Numbered from the stretch's first letter, positions 1 through 5,039 are shown. The stretch: DNA of 6,500 bases from an uncultured Candidatus Saccharibacteria bacterium (GCA_948851665.1 CAQOWG010000016.1:1-6500), one strand, 5' to 3'. Notes: generated by a model not told the origin, from the letters alone. A program made the numbers and translations.

Positions 1-49
1 TCTGTAAAACCGAGCTAAAAGACCTCGTCAAATTTGAAAATGTCTTGAC
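1..49. other. Unassigned flank downstream of tRNA-Phe
   Basis: This short stretch lies just past the 3' end of the minus-strand tRNA-Phe. I see no gene in it. On the minus strand there are only weak inverted repeats (GTCAA with TTGAC, and CGAG with CTCG followed by GGTTTT) that could help end the tRNA transcript, but none is long enough to call a terminator. Confidence 0.4.
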
Positions 50-125
50 TGGTGGTTCCGGGCGGACTTGAACCGTCGACACAAGGCTCTTCAGGCCTCT
101 GCTCTACCAACTGAGCTACAGAACC
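50..125 (-). tRNA. tRNA-Phe (anticodon GAA)
   Basis: Read on the minus strand this folds as a complete 76-nt tRNA with encoded CCA. The acceptor stem is GGTTCTG paired with CGGAACC, including one T-G wobble. The D stem is GCTC/GAGC around AGTTGGTA, and the anticodon stem is GAGGC/GCCTT. The anticodon loop CTGAAGA places GAA at positions 34-36, which reads Phe codons TTC and TTT. The T loop is TTCAAGT. One T-stem pair (A50-C64 in tRNA numbering) is mismatched, which is unusual but leaves the fold intact. An extended -10 promoter lies just upstream. Confidence 0.96.
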
Positions 126-133
126 ATGTTTCT

Positions 134-142
134 ATTATAACA
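134..142 (-). promoter_or_regulatory. Extended -10 promoter of tRNA-Phe
   Basis: The minus strand reads TGT-TATAAT with the -10 hexamer at 134-139, eight bases before the first base of tRNA-Phe, so transcription would start at or just before the tRNA. No good -35 box is visible at 16-18 bp, so recognition probably depends on the TGn extension. The 13-mer GTGTTATAATAGA here is identical to the promoter of the MurF-like gene near 3791. Confidence 0.7.
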
Positions 143-161
143 CAGAATTCAAAAAGTGCAT

Positions 162-167
162 TATAAT
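162..167 (+). promoter_or_regulatory. Probable -10 box of the flavin reductase gene
   Basis: TATAAT lies 23 bp before the preferred ATG at 191, predicting a start near 174 and a leader of about 17 nt that still includes the ribosome binding site. The -35 position (139-144, AACACA) is poor. The box lies back to back with the tRNA-Phe promoter, so the two divergent promoters share the same 40 bp and RNA polymerase may compete between them. Confidence 0.5.
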
Positions 168-174
168 TAATGAT

Positions 175-181
175 AAAGGAG
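175..181 (+). promoter_or_regulatory. Ribosome binding site that sets the start at 191
   Basis: AAAGGAG ends nine bases before the ATG at 191. The earlier in-frame ATG at 170 has no Shine-Dalgarno sequence, and the motif would lie inside that longer reading frame. The start at 191 is therefore preferred, removing seven residues. Confidence 0.8.
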
Positions 182-190
182 CAATTATTA

Positions 191-790
191 ATGAAAAATC
201 CAAAAATTACCCGTAAAATCAGTCAGGGGGTTTATATCCTCACAACTAAAGGTGGGGGTTGCGTTGTCGATGCGGTTTCGCGTGCCAGTGCTGGAGAGCA
301 ACCTCTTTTCACTGTGGCAATTGCTAAAACCAATCATTCTCATCAACTTCTACAGGATAACGACCGCTTCGCCCTCTCGGTATTAGGTGAAAAATCCAAT
401 CCTGATACTATCCAGACTTTTGGCTTTTGTTCATCGAAAGATGTAGACAAATTCGCGAATTGCGAAACTGACGAAATCGAAGGCGTGCCAGTGGTAAAAA
501 ATACGCTTGGCTATATGGTTTTTGAAAAGGTTGATGCCATCGATGCAGATACGCATACGATTTTTATTGGCCGTATGATTGAGGCCGATGTGACTCAAGA
601 TGAAGCGCCGATGACTTATGCCTATTATCAGGAGCATAAGGACGACTTAGTTAAGACTACTACCGCAAAGGGTGAGACGGCTTGGGTTTGCAAAGTTTGC
701 GGCTATGTTTATTATGGCGATGAGATACCGGACGATTATCGTTGCCCGCTCTGTGGGCTTGGCAAAGAATACTTTATTAAAAAAGGCTAG
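191..790 (+). CDS. Flavin reductase-rubredoxin fusion (Hrb-like)
   Basis: The 199-residue protein joins two redox modules. Residues 1-150 resemble the FMN-binding flavin reductase family: an N-terminal GVYILTT strand, then TVAIAKTNHS and RFALSVLGE blocks, and a FGFCSSKDVDKF segment matching the usual FG..S.rd.dKF. Residues 163-199 form a short rubredoxin domain of rubrerythrin type with CKVCG (Cys167, Cys170) and CPLCG (Cys185, Cys188), the four iron ligands. Known relatives are high-molecular-weight rubredoxins such as Moorella Hrb, which pass electrons from NAD(P)H to a flavodiiron protein that reduces O2 or NO. No flavodiiron gene is present in this window. The product should be cytosolic, having no signal peptide or membrane helix. 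The family assignment is firm; the electron partner is inferred from relatives. Confidence 0.9.
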   Translation: MKNPKITRKISQGVYILTTKGGGCVVDAVSRASAGEQPLFTVAIAKTNHSHQLLQDNDRFALSVLGEKSNPDTIQTFGFCSSKDVDKFANCETDEIEGVPVVKNTLGYMVFEKVDAIDADTHTIFIGRMIEADVTQDEAPMTYAYYQEHKDDLVKTTTAKGETAWVCKVCGYVYYGDEIPDDYRCPLCGLGKEYFIKKG

Positions 791-799
791 GTGGATTTC

Positions 800-829
800 T
801 TACCAATTATCACCTCTTTATGCTACAAT
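800..829 (+). promoter_or_regulatory. Promoter of tRNA-Leu
   Basis: TTACCA (800-805, four of six consensus bases) is followed after 18 bp by TACAAT (824-829) with a TGC extension. The predicted start is about 836, two bases before the tRNA. The nine-mer TGCTACAAT recurs in the promoters of the membrane protein and rpsJ. Confidence 0.75.
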
Positions 830-837
830 TAGACTGT

Positions 838-922
838 GCCCGAATGGCGGAATTGGTATACGCGTTCGACTTAAAATCGAATGGAGAAATCCATATGGGT
901 TCAAGTCCCATTTCGGGCACCA
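838..922 (+). tRNA. tRNA-Leu (anticodon UAA)
   Basis: This is an 85-nt class II tRNA with encoded CCA. The acceptor stem is GCCCGAA/TTCGGGC. The anticodon stem TTCGA/TCGAA encloses the loop CTTAAAA, giving anticodon TAA for leucine codon TTA. The long variable arm is the helix TGGA-GAAA-TCCA closed by a GNRA-type tetraloop, and the T arm is ATGGG-TTCAAGT-CCCAT. All stems pair fully. Its 3' part is duplicated downstream, which suggests use as an integration site. Confidence 0.97.
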
Positions 923-928
923 GCGAAA
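902..928 (+). repeat. Direct repeat copy 1: tRNA-Leu 3' end plus six bases
   Basis: Twenty-seven bases starting inside the T loop and running six bases past CCA are identical to 975-1001. Identity that spans the tRNA 3' end and continues beyond it is typical of the attachment core left when an integrase targets a tRNA gene. Confidence 0.8.
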
Positions 929-974
929 CTCCCCAGGTGATGCAAATCGTATGGGAAGCTTCGCCGCTACGCTA
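929..974. other. 46-bp spacer between the tRNA repeats
   Basis: This segment holds no gene. It includes ATGGG at 951-955, which can pair with CCCAT at 980-984 in the second copy. The second copy therefore keeps a T-stem-like helix, but with a loop expanded from 7 to 24 nt. It could be a remnant between two attachment sites or part of a damaged tandem tRNA duplication. Confidence 0.4.
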
Positions 975-1001
975 CAAGTCCCATTTCGGGCACCAGCGAA
1001 A
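975..1001 (+). repeat. Direct repeat copy 2 of the tRNA-Leu 3' end
   Basis: This is an exact copy of 902-928, 73 bp away. It lacks the acceptor 5' strand, D arm and anticodon arm, so it is not a tRNA gene. It lies directly before the alr-like pseudogene and may mark the left edge of acquired DNA. Confidence 0.75.
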
Positions 1002-1028
1002 TTGAGGTAGATTTTAAAAATATGTAGA

Positions 1029-1486
1029 AATGCTTATGCATAAAAGGCGGCGTGAATTACTTGGTCGTTGCCCTGCTTAGGGAAGTCCTAGAACTAAGAA
1101 AAGAGTACCACGAAATCCCTATTTTATGTTTAGGTGTAGTTGAGAGTAGGGATATAAAAATGGCTGTAGACTGGGCATAATTATGTATGGTTACGGTGCG
1201 GACAAGACTTTAGACTTAAAATCTACTTTTAGGGTATTTAGCAAGGTAATTCAGGTAAATACTTTAGAGGCTAACGATACTGTTGGCTATAATGCTATTT
1301 ATAAAGCCAGCGGAAGAGAAAAGATAGCGGTGATCCCTATCGGATATGCTGATGGCATCATTCGCAAGAATACGGGTAGGGTAATTTATATTAATGATAA
1401 GCCTTACAAAACAGCATCTCGATACTATTGTTTATGAAGCATTGCGTAGTATAGGCAAAAGGATGCCCAGGGTATATGTAGGATAA
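1029..1486 (+). pseudogene. alr: Alanine racemase (Alr-type) pseudogene
   Basis: Pieces of a PLP-dependent alanine racemase appear in the right order but in different frames. NAYA at 1029-1040 recalls the VKANAYGHG lysine loop. At 1046-1180 come GVNYLVVALLREVLEL and IPILCLGVVES, ending in a stop. At 1174-1400 in another frame come GIIMYGYGADK, SKVIQV, DTVGYNAIYKA and IAVIPIGYADGI from the C-terminal domain, including the tyrosine equivalent to the catalytic Tyr of the GY motif. At 1421-1486 in a third frame come DTIVYEALRSIGKR and MPRVYVG, the usual C terminus. The second half of the barrel and the VCMD block are missing. An intact Alr has about 370 residues; only about 150 remain. The product would have made D-alanine for peptidoglycan. 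Base composition is AT-richer than the neighbouring genes, and no promoter is visible. Confidence 0.88.
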
Positions 1487-1532
1487 ATAATTTGAAGCCG
1501 GATGCTGTATAACAATACCACCCCGTCTTTTC

Positions 1533-1561
1533 ATTATATCACAGATATCCTAGAAAGTCAA
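1533..1561 (-). promoter_or_regulatory. Consensus promoter facing the alr pseudogene (orphan)
   Basis: On the minus strand TTGACT (1556-1561), a 17-bp spacer and TATAAT (1533-1538) form a near-perfect housekeeping promoter. It starts 22 bp after the stop of the hydrolase gene and would transcribe leftward from about 1526, antisense to the alr remnant. No intact minus-strand gene follows until tRNA-Phe. It may be left from a lost gene or drive a small RNA. Confidence 0.7.
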
Positions 1562-1583
1562 TAGTTTAGCGCGGTTGGGGAAG

Positions 1584-2690
1584 TTATTTTTGGCCAACTT
1601 TGGCTTTTTTGCTAGTTTTGTTAGCTTTAGTTTTGGTGCTGCCCAATTTGCGCTTGACTTTAGTAAGCTTGCCGACTTTTGGCACGGAAGAAGTCGAAAT
1701 CATGCGACGTGGTTCGGGGGAGGGCAAGGTGAGCTCGGATTTTTCGTATTCAACATCTTGTAATTCGTCGATTAATCTAGCGGAAAGGTTGCTAGGAACG
1801 GCAGGGTTGGATTTGGATTTGCCAGGTAGGGCGGCGCTAGCGGAGCGACTTTTAAGATCCTGGGCTTTACGCTGGCTATGAGCCTTCCTAAAGGCAAGAG
1901 TGGCGGAAGCGTCAGCGAGGCTTGGAACCACGGGTTCGGCGGCTTTTTTAAGCGCGAGAGAAGCGGAAACGTCAGCAGCTTTCGTGACTTCCACGGGCCC
2001 GGAAGTTTCTGGTGGATGTTTGTAAACACGAAAAATCGCTTTGGCGAGTTCGGTCGGATGCGAAATATACGGCGCATGGGTCCACTCCGGGAAGATTTCT
2101 AGACTACTATCAGCAATTTTGCGATGAATTATCTCGGCTTGATGAGGTGGCGTGACAGTATCGTTGGCTCCCCAAAGGATTGAGGTTGGAACATTGATTT
2201 TGGAAATATCAAGTTTTTTATCACTGTCTAGCATATTTGTCAATGTCTTCTTCATGTTGGCCGGGGCTTTGGCGTAGTCATTACTACCACTCAACTTGTG
2301 CCAAACCTTGGCGAGGCCAGGAATGTTCCCTAGAAAACTGAGTTTTTTGGAGACATTGCGAGCAATGTCGTGCTTGGTGGGAGATTCGTATACGCCGGCA
2401 CTATCAAGCAAGATGAGATGGCTAATTTTGCCAGGCTTAGCGACGCAGAGATTCATGAGGATGCGACCACCATTACTATGGCCGAGGACTACGGCGCCAT
2501 CAGGCAGATGGCGATCAGCCCAGCGCACATAATCGTCAATCGTCCAAACTTTATTGGACGAAGCGGTGAGACCGGGGACGTTTAGCATTTCAACGCTGAG
2601 GCCAAGCTTCTTAAGATTGGTGATAGTTTTTTCCCAGGGGGCAACGGTATAAGTCCAACCATGAATGATGTAGAGTTTTGGTTTGGTCAT
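1584..2690 (-). CDS. Alpha/beta hydrolase with basic low-complexity C-terminal tail
   Basis: Residues 1-225 form an alpha/beta hydrolase: IIHGW at 8-12 supplies the oxyanion HG, GHSNGG at 70-75 carries nucleophile Ser72, ILWGANDTVTPP at 171-182 carries Asp177, and EWTHAP at 202-207 carries His205, so the triad is complete. There is no signal peptide or membrane helix, so it is probably cytosolic. The substrate cannot be told; esterase or thioesterase activity is possible. Residues 226-368 are an unusual tail rich in Ala, Ser, Pro and Lys, with near-repeats ADVSASLALKKA and ADASATLAFRKA and a strongly basic end (KVKRKLGSTKTKANKTSKKAK). Typical relatives stop near residue 230-270. The ATG overlaps the stop of the MurF-like gene by 4 bp, with GGGGG at 2696-2700 as a possible ribosome binding site, so translation is probably coupled. 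Confidence 0.88.
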   Translation of the reverse strand: MTKPKLYIIHGWTYTVAPWEKTITNLKKLGLSVEMLNVPGLTASSNKVWTIDDYVRWADRHLPDGAVVLGHSNGGRILMNLCVAKPGKISHLILLDSAGVYESPTKHDIARNVSKKLSFLGNIPGLAKVWHKLSGSNDYAKAPANMKKTLTNMLDSDKKLDISKINVPTSILWGANDTVTPPHQAEIIHRKIADSSLEIFPEWTHAPYISHPTELAKAIFRVYKHPPETSGPVEVTKAADVSASLALKKAAEPVVPSLADASATLAFRKAHSQRKAQDLKSRSASAALPGKSKSNPAVPSNLSARLIDELQDVEYEKSELTLPSPEPRRMISTSSVPKVGKLTKVKRKLGSTKTKANKTSKKAKVGQK

Positions 2691-3784
2691 TTTTGCCCCC
2701 GTTTCTCGCGATGTTTGTTGTTGGCAGGTTCGCGACGAGACAATTTTTTAGCGTCCTCAGGATTTTCGAGTAGGTTTTCGATTACCAATTCGAGATCTTG
2801 GCCACCTTTAAAAATCAAAGTCTCCTCGCCTGTGGCATTCTGCTCGATGAAAGTGAGGGCTTTTTTAGGATCAAGCGTCGTACGGGCAGGCACGCCAAGT
2901 TCGCGCAGGCGTGAGGCGGTGTATTCTTTGGTGCGGGGACCAACTAGGATTACCATTTCAGGATTAGCGTCGGCGATCAAATTCGCGAGTTTTCGATGCT
3001 CCTCTCCCTCATGATTGTCTTGCTCAACGATGTCGCCAATCACTAGCCATTTGTGGCCGGCGCGGAGATTGCGGACCATTTCGAGAATGGACTGGGCGCT
3101 AGCAAGATGGGTACCGTAGCTACTATCGATGATGTTGAGGTCTTTTTTGCCATGGAAATATGAACTACGGCCAGACGGAACCGACATACTGCTAAAATCA
3201 GTCCGCAAAGGTACGCCGAGGTAGTCAACCAAGTATTCAAGCATTAAAAGCTGGGTGGCGATGTCCTTGGGCTGAGGTTGAGCAAAATGGAAAGAAGCCG
3301 ACTCAAAGATAAAATCAGTGCGGGTGGGATAGACGTTATAGCGCTTAAGCTTCTTTTTGTCGAACTCGACGGTCTTGGTTTTAGTGCCTTTGATGGTGGA
3401 TTTTGCTTCGGAAGAGAGCCAGAGGGTGACTTCGGGTTTGAGCCAATTGTCAAGAAATTCAGCTTCGCGCGGGCGCTCGCTATCAATTGCGACGACGTAA
3501 AATTCCCCGCTGCGATGATAATAGAGGGCGCGGATCGGGGCGAGAAAAATCGCCTTGAGCCAGTGGGGCTTGGAATCGCGAGTAGCATCTATGCCAAGGA
3601 GATCAAAAGCGACCCCCGTAGCGGAAGTGGCGCTGGGTGAACAATGAGCGCGCTCCCCCAGTTCGAATTCAATCATGTGGAGCATCATGGCCTTATCGTC
3701 GGGACCAGTGACAGCGATGACACGAGGGTGCCAGCGTCGGAAGGCGAAGTTCGCAAAAAACCGAAAATACCTAGCTAATGTCAT
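2687..3784 (-). CDS. MurF-like Mur ligase homologue with degenerate ATP site
   Basis: The 365-residue protein resembles the central and C-terminal domains of MurF, which adds D-Ala-D-Ala to the peptidoglycan precursor. VIAVTGPDDKAMM at 22-34 aligns with the P-loop VTGSxGKTST but lacks the glycine-lysine-threonine core. In the C-terminal domain, NIIDSSYGTHLASAQSIL (217-234) matches the LIDDSYNANP block, WLVIGDIVEQ (246-255) matches the GDMLELG block, EEHRKLANL follows, and LIFKGGQDLELV (323-334) matches the KGSRG segment. The usual N-terminal UDP-MurNAc-peptide domain is absent; MurF normally has about 450 residues. Losing the P-loop suggests it is not an active ATP-dependent ligase and may be regulatory or a scaffold. 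It is the first gene of a two-gene operon. No alternative ATG, GTG or TTG start precedes the conserved core. Confidence 0.8.
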   Translation of the reverse strand: MTLARYFRFFANFAFRRWHPRVIAVTGPDDKAMMLHMIEFELGERAHCSPSATSATGVAFDLLGIDATRDSKPHWLKAIFLAPIRALYYHRSGEFYVVAIDSERPREAEFLDNWLKPEVTLWLSSEAKSTIKGTKTKTVEFDKKKLKRYNVYPTRTDFIFESASFHFAQPQPKDIATQLLMLEYLVDYLGVPLRTDFSSMSVPSGRSSYFHGKKDLNIIDSSYGTHLASAQSILEMVRNLRAGHKWLVIGDIVEQDNHEGEEHRKLANLIADANPEMVILVGPRTKEYTASRLRELGVPARTTLDPKKALTFIEQNATGEETLIFKGGQDLELVIENLLENPEDAKKLSRREPANNKHREKRGQK

Positions 3785-3790
3785 ACCTCT

Positions 3791-3799
3791 ATTATAACA
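3791..3799 (-). promoter_or_regulatory. Extended -10 promoter of the MurF-like operon, probably leaderless
   Basis: TGT-TATAAT on the minus strand has its -10 at 3791-3796, and only six bases (AGAGGT) separate it from the ATG at 3784. Transcription should begin at or next to the A of the start codon, giving mRNA without a 5' leader. The GAGGT just before ATG has no spacing to work as a Shine-Dalgarno site. No convincing -35 box is present. Confidence 0.65.
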
Positions 3800-3830
3800 C
3801 GGATTGAGGCACTGTTGGCGGGTTTTGGTA

Positions 3831-3859
3831 TTGACATTTTTAATGATGTATGCTACAAT
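3831..3859 (+). promoter_or_regulatory. Strong promoter of the membrane protein gene
   Basis: TTGACA (3831-3836), a 17-bp spacer and TACAAT (3854-3859) preceded by TGC make the strongest promoter in the window. The start would be near 3866, giving a leader of about 125 nt. It diverges from the MurF-like operon promoter about 35 bp away. Confidence 0.85.
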
Positions 3860-3868
3860 AGTAGCATA
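3849..3868. promoter_or_regulatory. Inverted repeat over the -10 box (operator candidate)
   Basis: TATGCTAC and GTAGCATA are perfect 8-bp arms around the centre AATA, covering the -10 box and the predicted transcription start. A dimeric repressor bound here would block transcription. It could also fold as a hairpin, but most of it lies before the RNA starts. No regulator gene is nearby. Confidence 0.5.
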
Positions 3869-3932
3869 TGAAGGCGGGGAGGCCTAATTAGTACATTATC
3901 AGCGTCAAATAGCAATATTTATACTAATAAAG

Positions 3933-3943
3933 CCCCCCCCCCC
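3933..3943 (+). repeat. Run of 11 C in the leader
   Basis: A tract of eleven C residues lies 48-58 bp before the ATG at 3991, between the promoter and the ribosome binding site. Such tracts slip during replication and could change leader length or folding. A sequencing length error is also possible. Confidence 0.85.
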
Positions 3944-3969
3944 GAGAAAAACTTTCTCTTAGTAGAGAA
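3944..3969 (+). promoter_or_regulatory. Two mutually exclusive leader hairpins
   Basis: GAGAAA at 3944-3949 can pair with TTTCTC across AAC, while the overlapping TTCTCT can pair with AGAGAA across TAGT, ending just before the ribosome binding site. Both helices use the same TTCTC, so only one can form at a time. This resembles a switch, but neither has a U tract and no ligand fold is recognisable. Confidence 0.4.
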
Positions 3970-3975
3970 CATTTC

Positions 3976-3983
3976 AAGGAGGG
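3976..3983 (+). promoter_or_regulatory. Strong ribosome binding site of the membrane protein
   Basis: AAGGAGGG, an almost full match to the anti-Shine-Dalgarno sequence, ends seven bases before ATG 3991. It is the strongest such site in the window and fixes the start. Confidence 0.85.
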
Positions 3984-3990
3984 TAAACTT

Positions 3991-4608
3991 ATGAACAAAA
4001 CAAATTGGAAAGCACAGCTCGGAAACTTTGCTAGGAGTTGCGGAAGCTACCTCAAGGATTTTCTGAAAGACTTGGGTCGCATCGTGGGCTCTTGGCTATG
4101 GTCGGCGATGCTGGCGCTCTGTATCGCATCAACGATTATGACCGCCCGCGAGTCACAAAACGTTGGGGTTCTCTGCGGACTTTGGCTCTTGGCATGGGTG
4201 CTTCTGCGAGTGATTCGATTTCTTACCGTTCGCAACATGGAGCTCTTTGCTGGAACGGTCAGCCCCACCAGTTTTCAGTCGGCCTTTGTCTTTATCACGG
4301 ATGGCATCATTTCCTGCTTTACGCTGGGAAAAAGATTATCCGAAGGTGGCGACATTTCAAGCCCTATCATGCTGATTATAGTCGGCGCGCTTTGGATGGT
4401 GACATTTCTGGTAGAGCTGTTCGTTGCAATAGTCAGAAGTCACGAGAAAGCCATGGTAGCGATTTCGGCATTAGAAGAGATATGCACTCATTTTACAGAT
4501 GAGGACGTAAGAGAAATTGACATCACAGCGCAGCGCAACGATAATGACAAAAAGAGATTCCACTGGGTGCTGGCCAATGATGGACTGGATGAAGAAGGGG
4601 CTGATTGA
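3991..4608 (+). CDS. Unrecognised four-helix membrane protein
   Basis: I do not recognise this 205-residue protein. Residues 1-30 are a basic, amphipathic N-terminal part. Hydrophobic segments at about 31-51, 57-78, 95-113 and 124-148 suggest four membrane helices; a small loop with Arg and Asn (79-85) separates the second and third. Residues 150-205 are a soluble, strongly charged tail (HFTDEDVREIDITAQRNDND, then an acidic end EEGAD). With four helices both ends would lie in the cytoplasm. There are no cysteine pairs, P-loop or peptidase motifs. The strong promoter and ribosome binding site, and a terminator directly after the stop, show an independent and probably well-expressed gene. Its 125-nt leader suggests regulation. 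Confidence 0.8.
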   Translation: MNKTNWKAQLGNFARSCGSYLKDFLKDLGRIVGSWLWSAMLALCIASTIMTARESQNVGVLCGLWLLAWVLLRVIRFLTVRNMELFAGTVSPTSFQSAFVFITDGIISCFTLGKRLSEGGDISSPIMLIIVGALWMVTFLVELFVAIVRSHEKAMVAISALEEICTHFTDEDVREIDITAQRNDNDKKRFHWVLANDGLDEEGAD

Positions 4609-4615
4609 CGCAAAA

Positions 4616-4642
4616 AACACCGCTCTTTGATTGAGCGGTGTT
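4616..4642. terminator. Bidirectional intrinsic terminator
   Basis: A perfect 10-bp stem, AACACCGCTC with GAGCGGTGTT, closes a 7-nt loop. On the minus strand it is followed by a T run (GTTTTTTGCG), a strong end for rpsJ. On the plus strand TTCCCTTTT follows, weaker but usable for the membrane protein gene. It lies between the two convergent stop codons. Confidence 0.92.
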
Positions 4643-4656
4643 CCCTTTTGGTTTGA

Positions 4657-4980
4657 CTACATCTTGATTTCTGCGTCGACACCAGCTGGCAAAGAGAGAT
4701 TCTGCAAAGAATCAATTGTCTTAGGGGTGGCATTGGAGATATCGATCAAACGCTTGTGAACTTTCATTTCGAAAGCTTCACCACCGGTCTTGTAGACGTG
4801 TGGGGATTTGACGACCGTAAAAGTACTGCGCTTGGTTGGCAGAGGCACAGGACCACTAACAGTGGCACCGGTGCGAATCGCAGTGTCGACAATTTGTTTT
4901 GCGCTTTGGTCAATCACGCGGTGATCGTACGCCTTGAGGCGGATGCGGATTTTAAGACCTTCATTTTTGGCTTCAGCCAT
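4657..4980 (-). CDS. rpsJ: 30S ribosomal protein S10
   Basis: The 107-residue product matches S10, a small-subunit protein of the 30S head that also serves in transcription antitermination as NusE. KIRIRLKAYDHRVID at about 10-24, the SGPVPLPTKRSTFTVVKSPH segment and the end MKVHKRLIDI through LPAGVDAEIKM are characteristic. The usual length is 100-105 residues. ATG 4980 is chosen because AAAGGT lies just before it and family homology begins there; an upstream in-frame ATG at 5013 would add eleven residues reading through leader structure. In most bacteria rpsJ opens the S10 operon (rplC, rplD and others); here a strong terminator follows at once, so the gene appears monocistronic. Confidence 0.97.
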   Translation of the reverse strand: MAEAKNEGLKIRIRLKAYDHRVIDQSAKQIVDTAIRTGATVSGPVPLPTKRSTFTVVKSPHVYKTGGEAFEMKVHKRLIDISNATPKTIDSLQNLSLPAGVDAEIKM

Positions 4981-5001
4981 ATTTACCTTTCTGAGCCTTT
5001 T

Positions 5002-5039
5002 GGCCCGCCCCATAACCTCAGTAGACCGCTAGACGGGCC
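5002..5039 (-). promoter_or_regulatory. Stem-loop in the rpsJ leader
   Basis: On the minus strand GGCCCGTC pairs with GGCGGGCC in an 8-bp stem including one wobble, and its loop contains a small TAG-CGGT-CTA hairpin. It ends about 20 nt before the start codon. Leaders of ribosomal protein genes often bind the protein to control translation; this may do so, but it matches no leader class I can name. Confidence 0.5.

Noticed and set aside
975..1001. Second tRNA-Leu gene
   Set aside because: Only the T-loop to CCA part is present; there is no anticodon arm or 5' acceptor strand.
672..1010. Plus-strand reading frames across tRNA-Leu and its repeat
   Set aside because: They cover the end of the flavin reductase gene and the tRNA; no ribosome binding site and no family resemblance.
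1575..1881. Plus-strand frames opposite the hydrolase tail
   Set aside because: They are antisense to the low-complexity tail, whose biased codons open other frames. The minus-strand frame joins smoothly to a hydrolase domain with a full triad.
3244..3640. Frames of over 100 codons within the MurF-like gene on both strands
   Set aside because: Composition is that of shadows, with no start signals; the 365-codon frame has recognisable MurF blocks.
4038..4502. A 154-codon plus-strand frame inside the membrane protein gene
   Set aside because: No ribosome binding site, and it lacks the coherent helix pattern of the frame starting at 3991, which has a perfect binding site.
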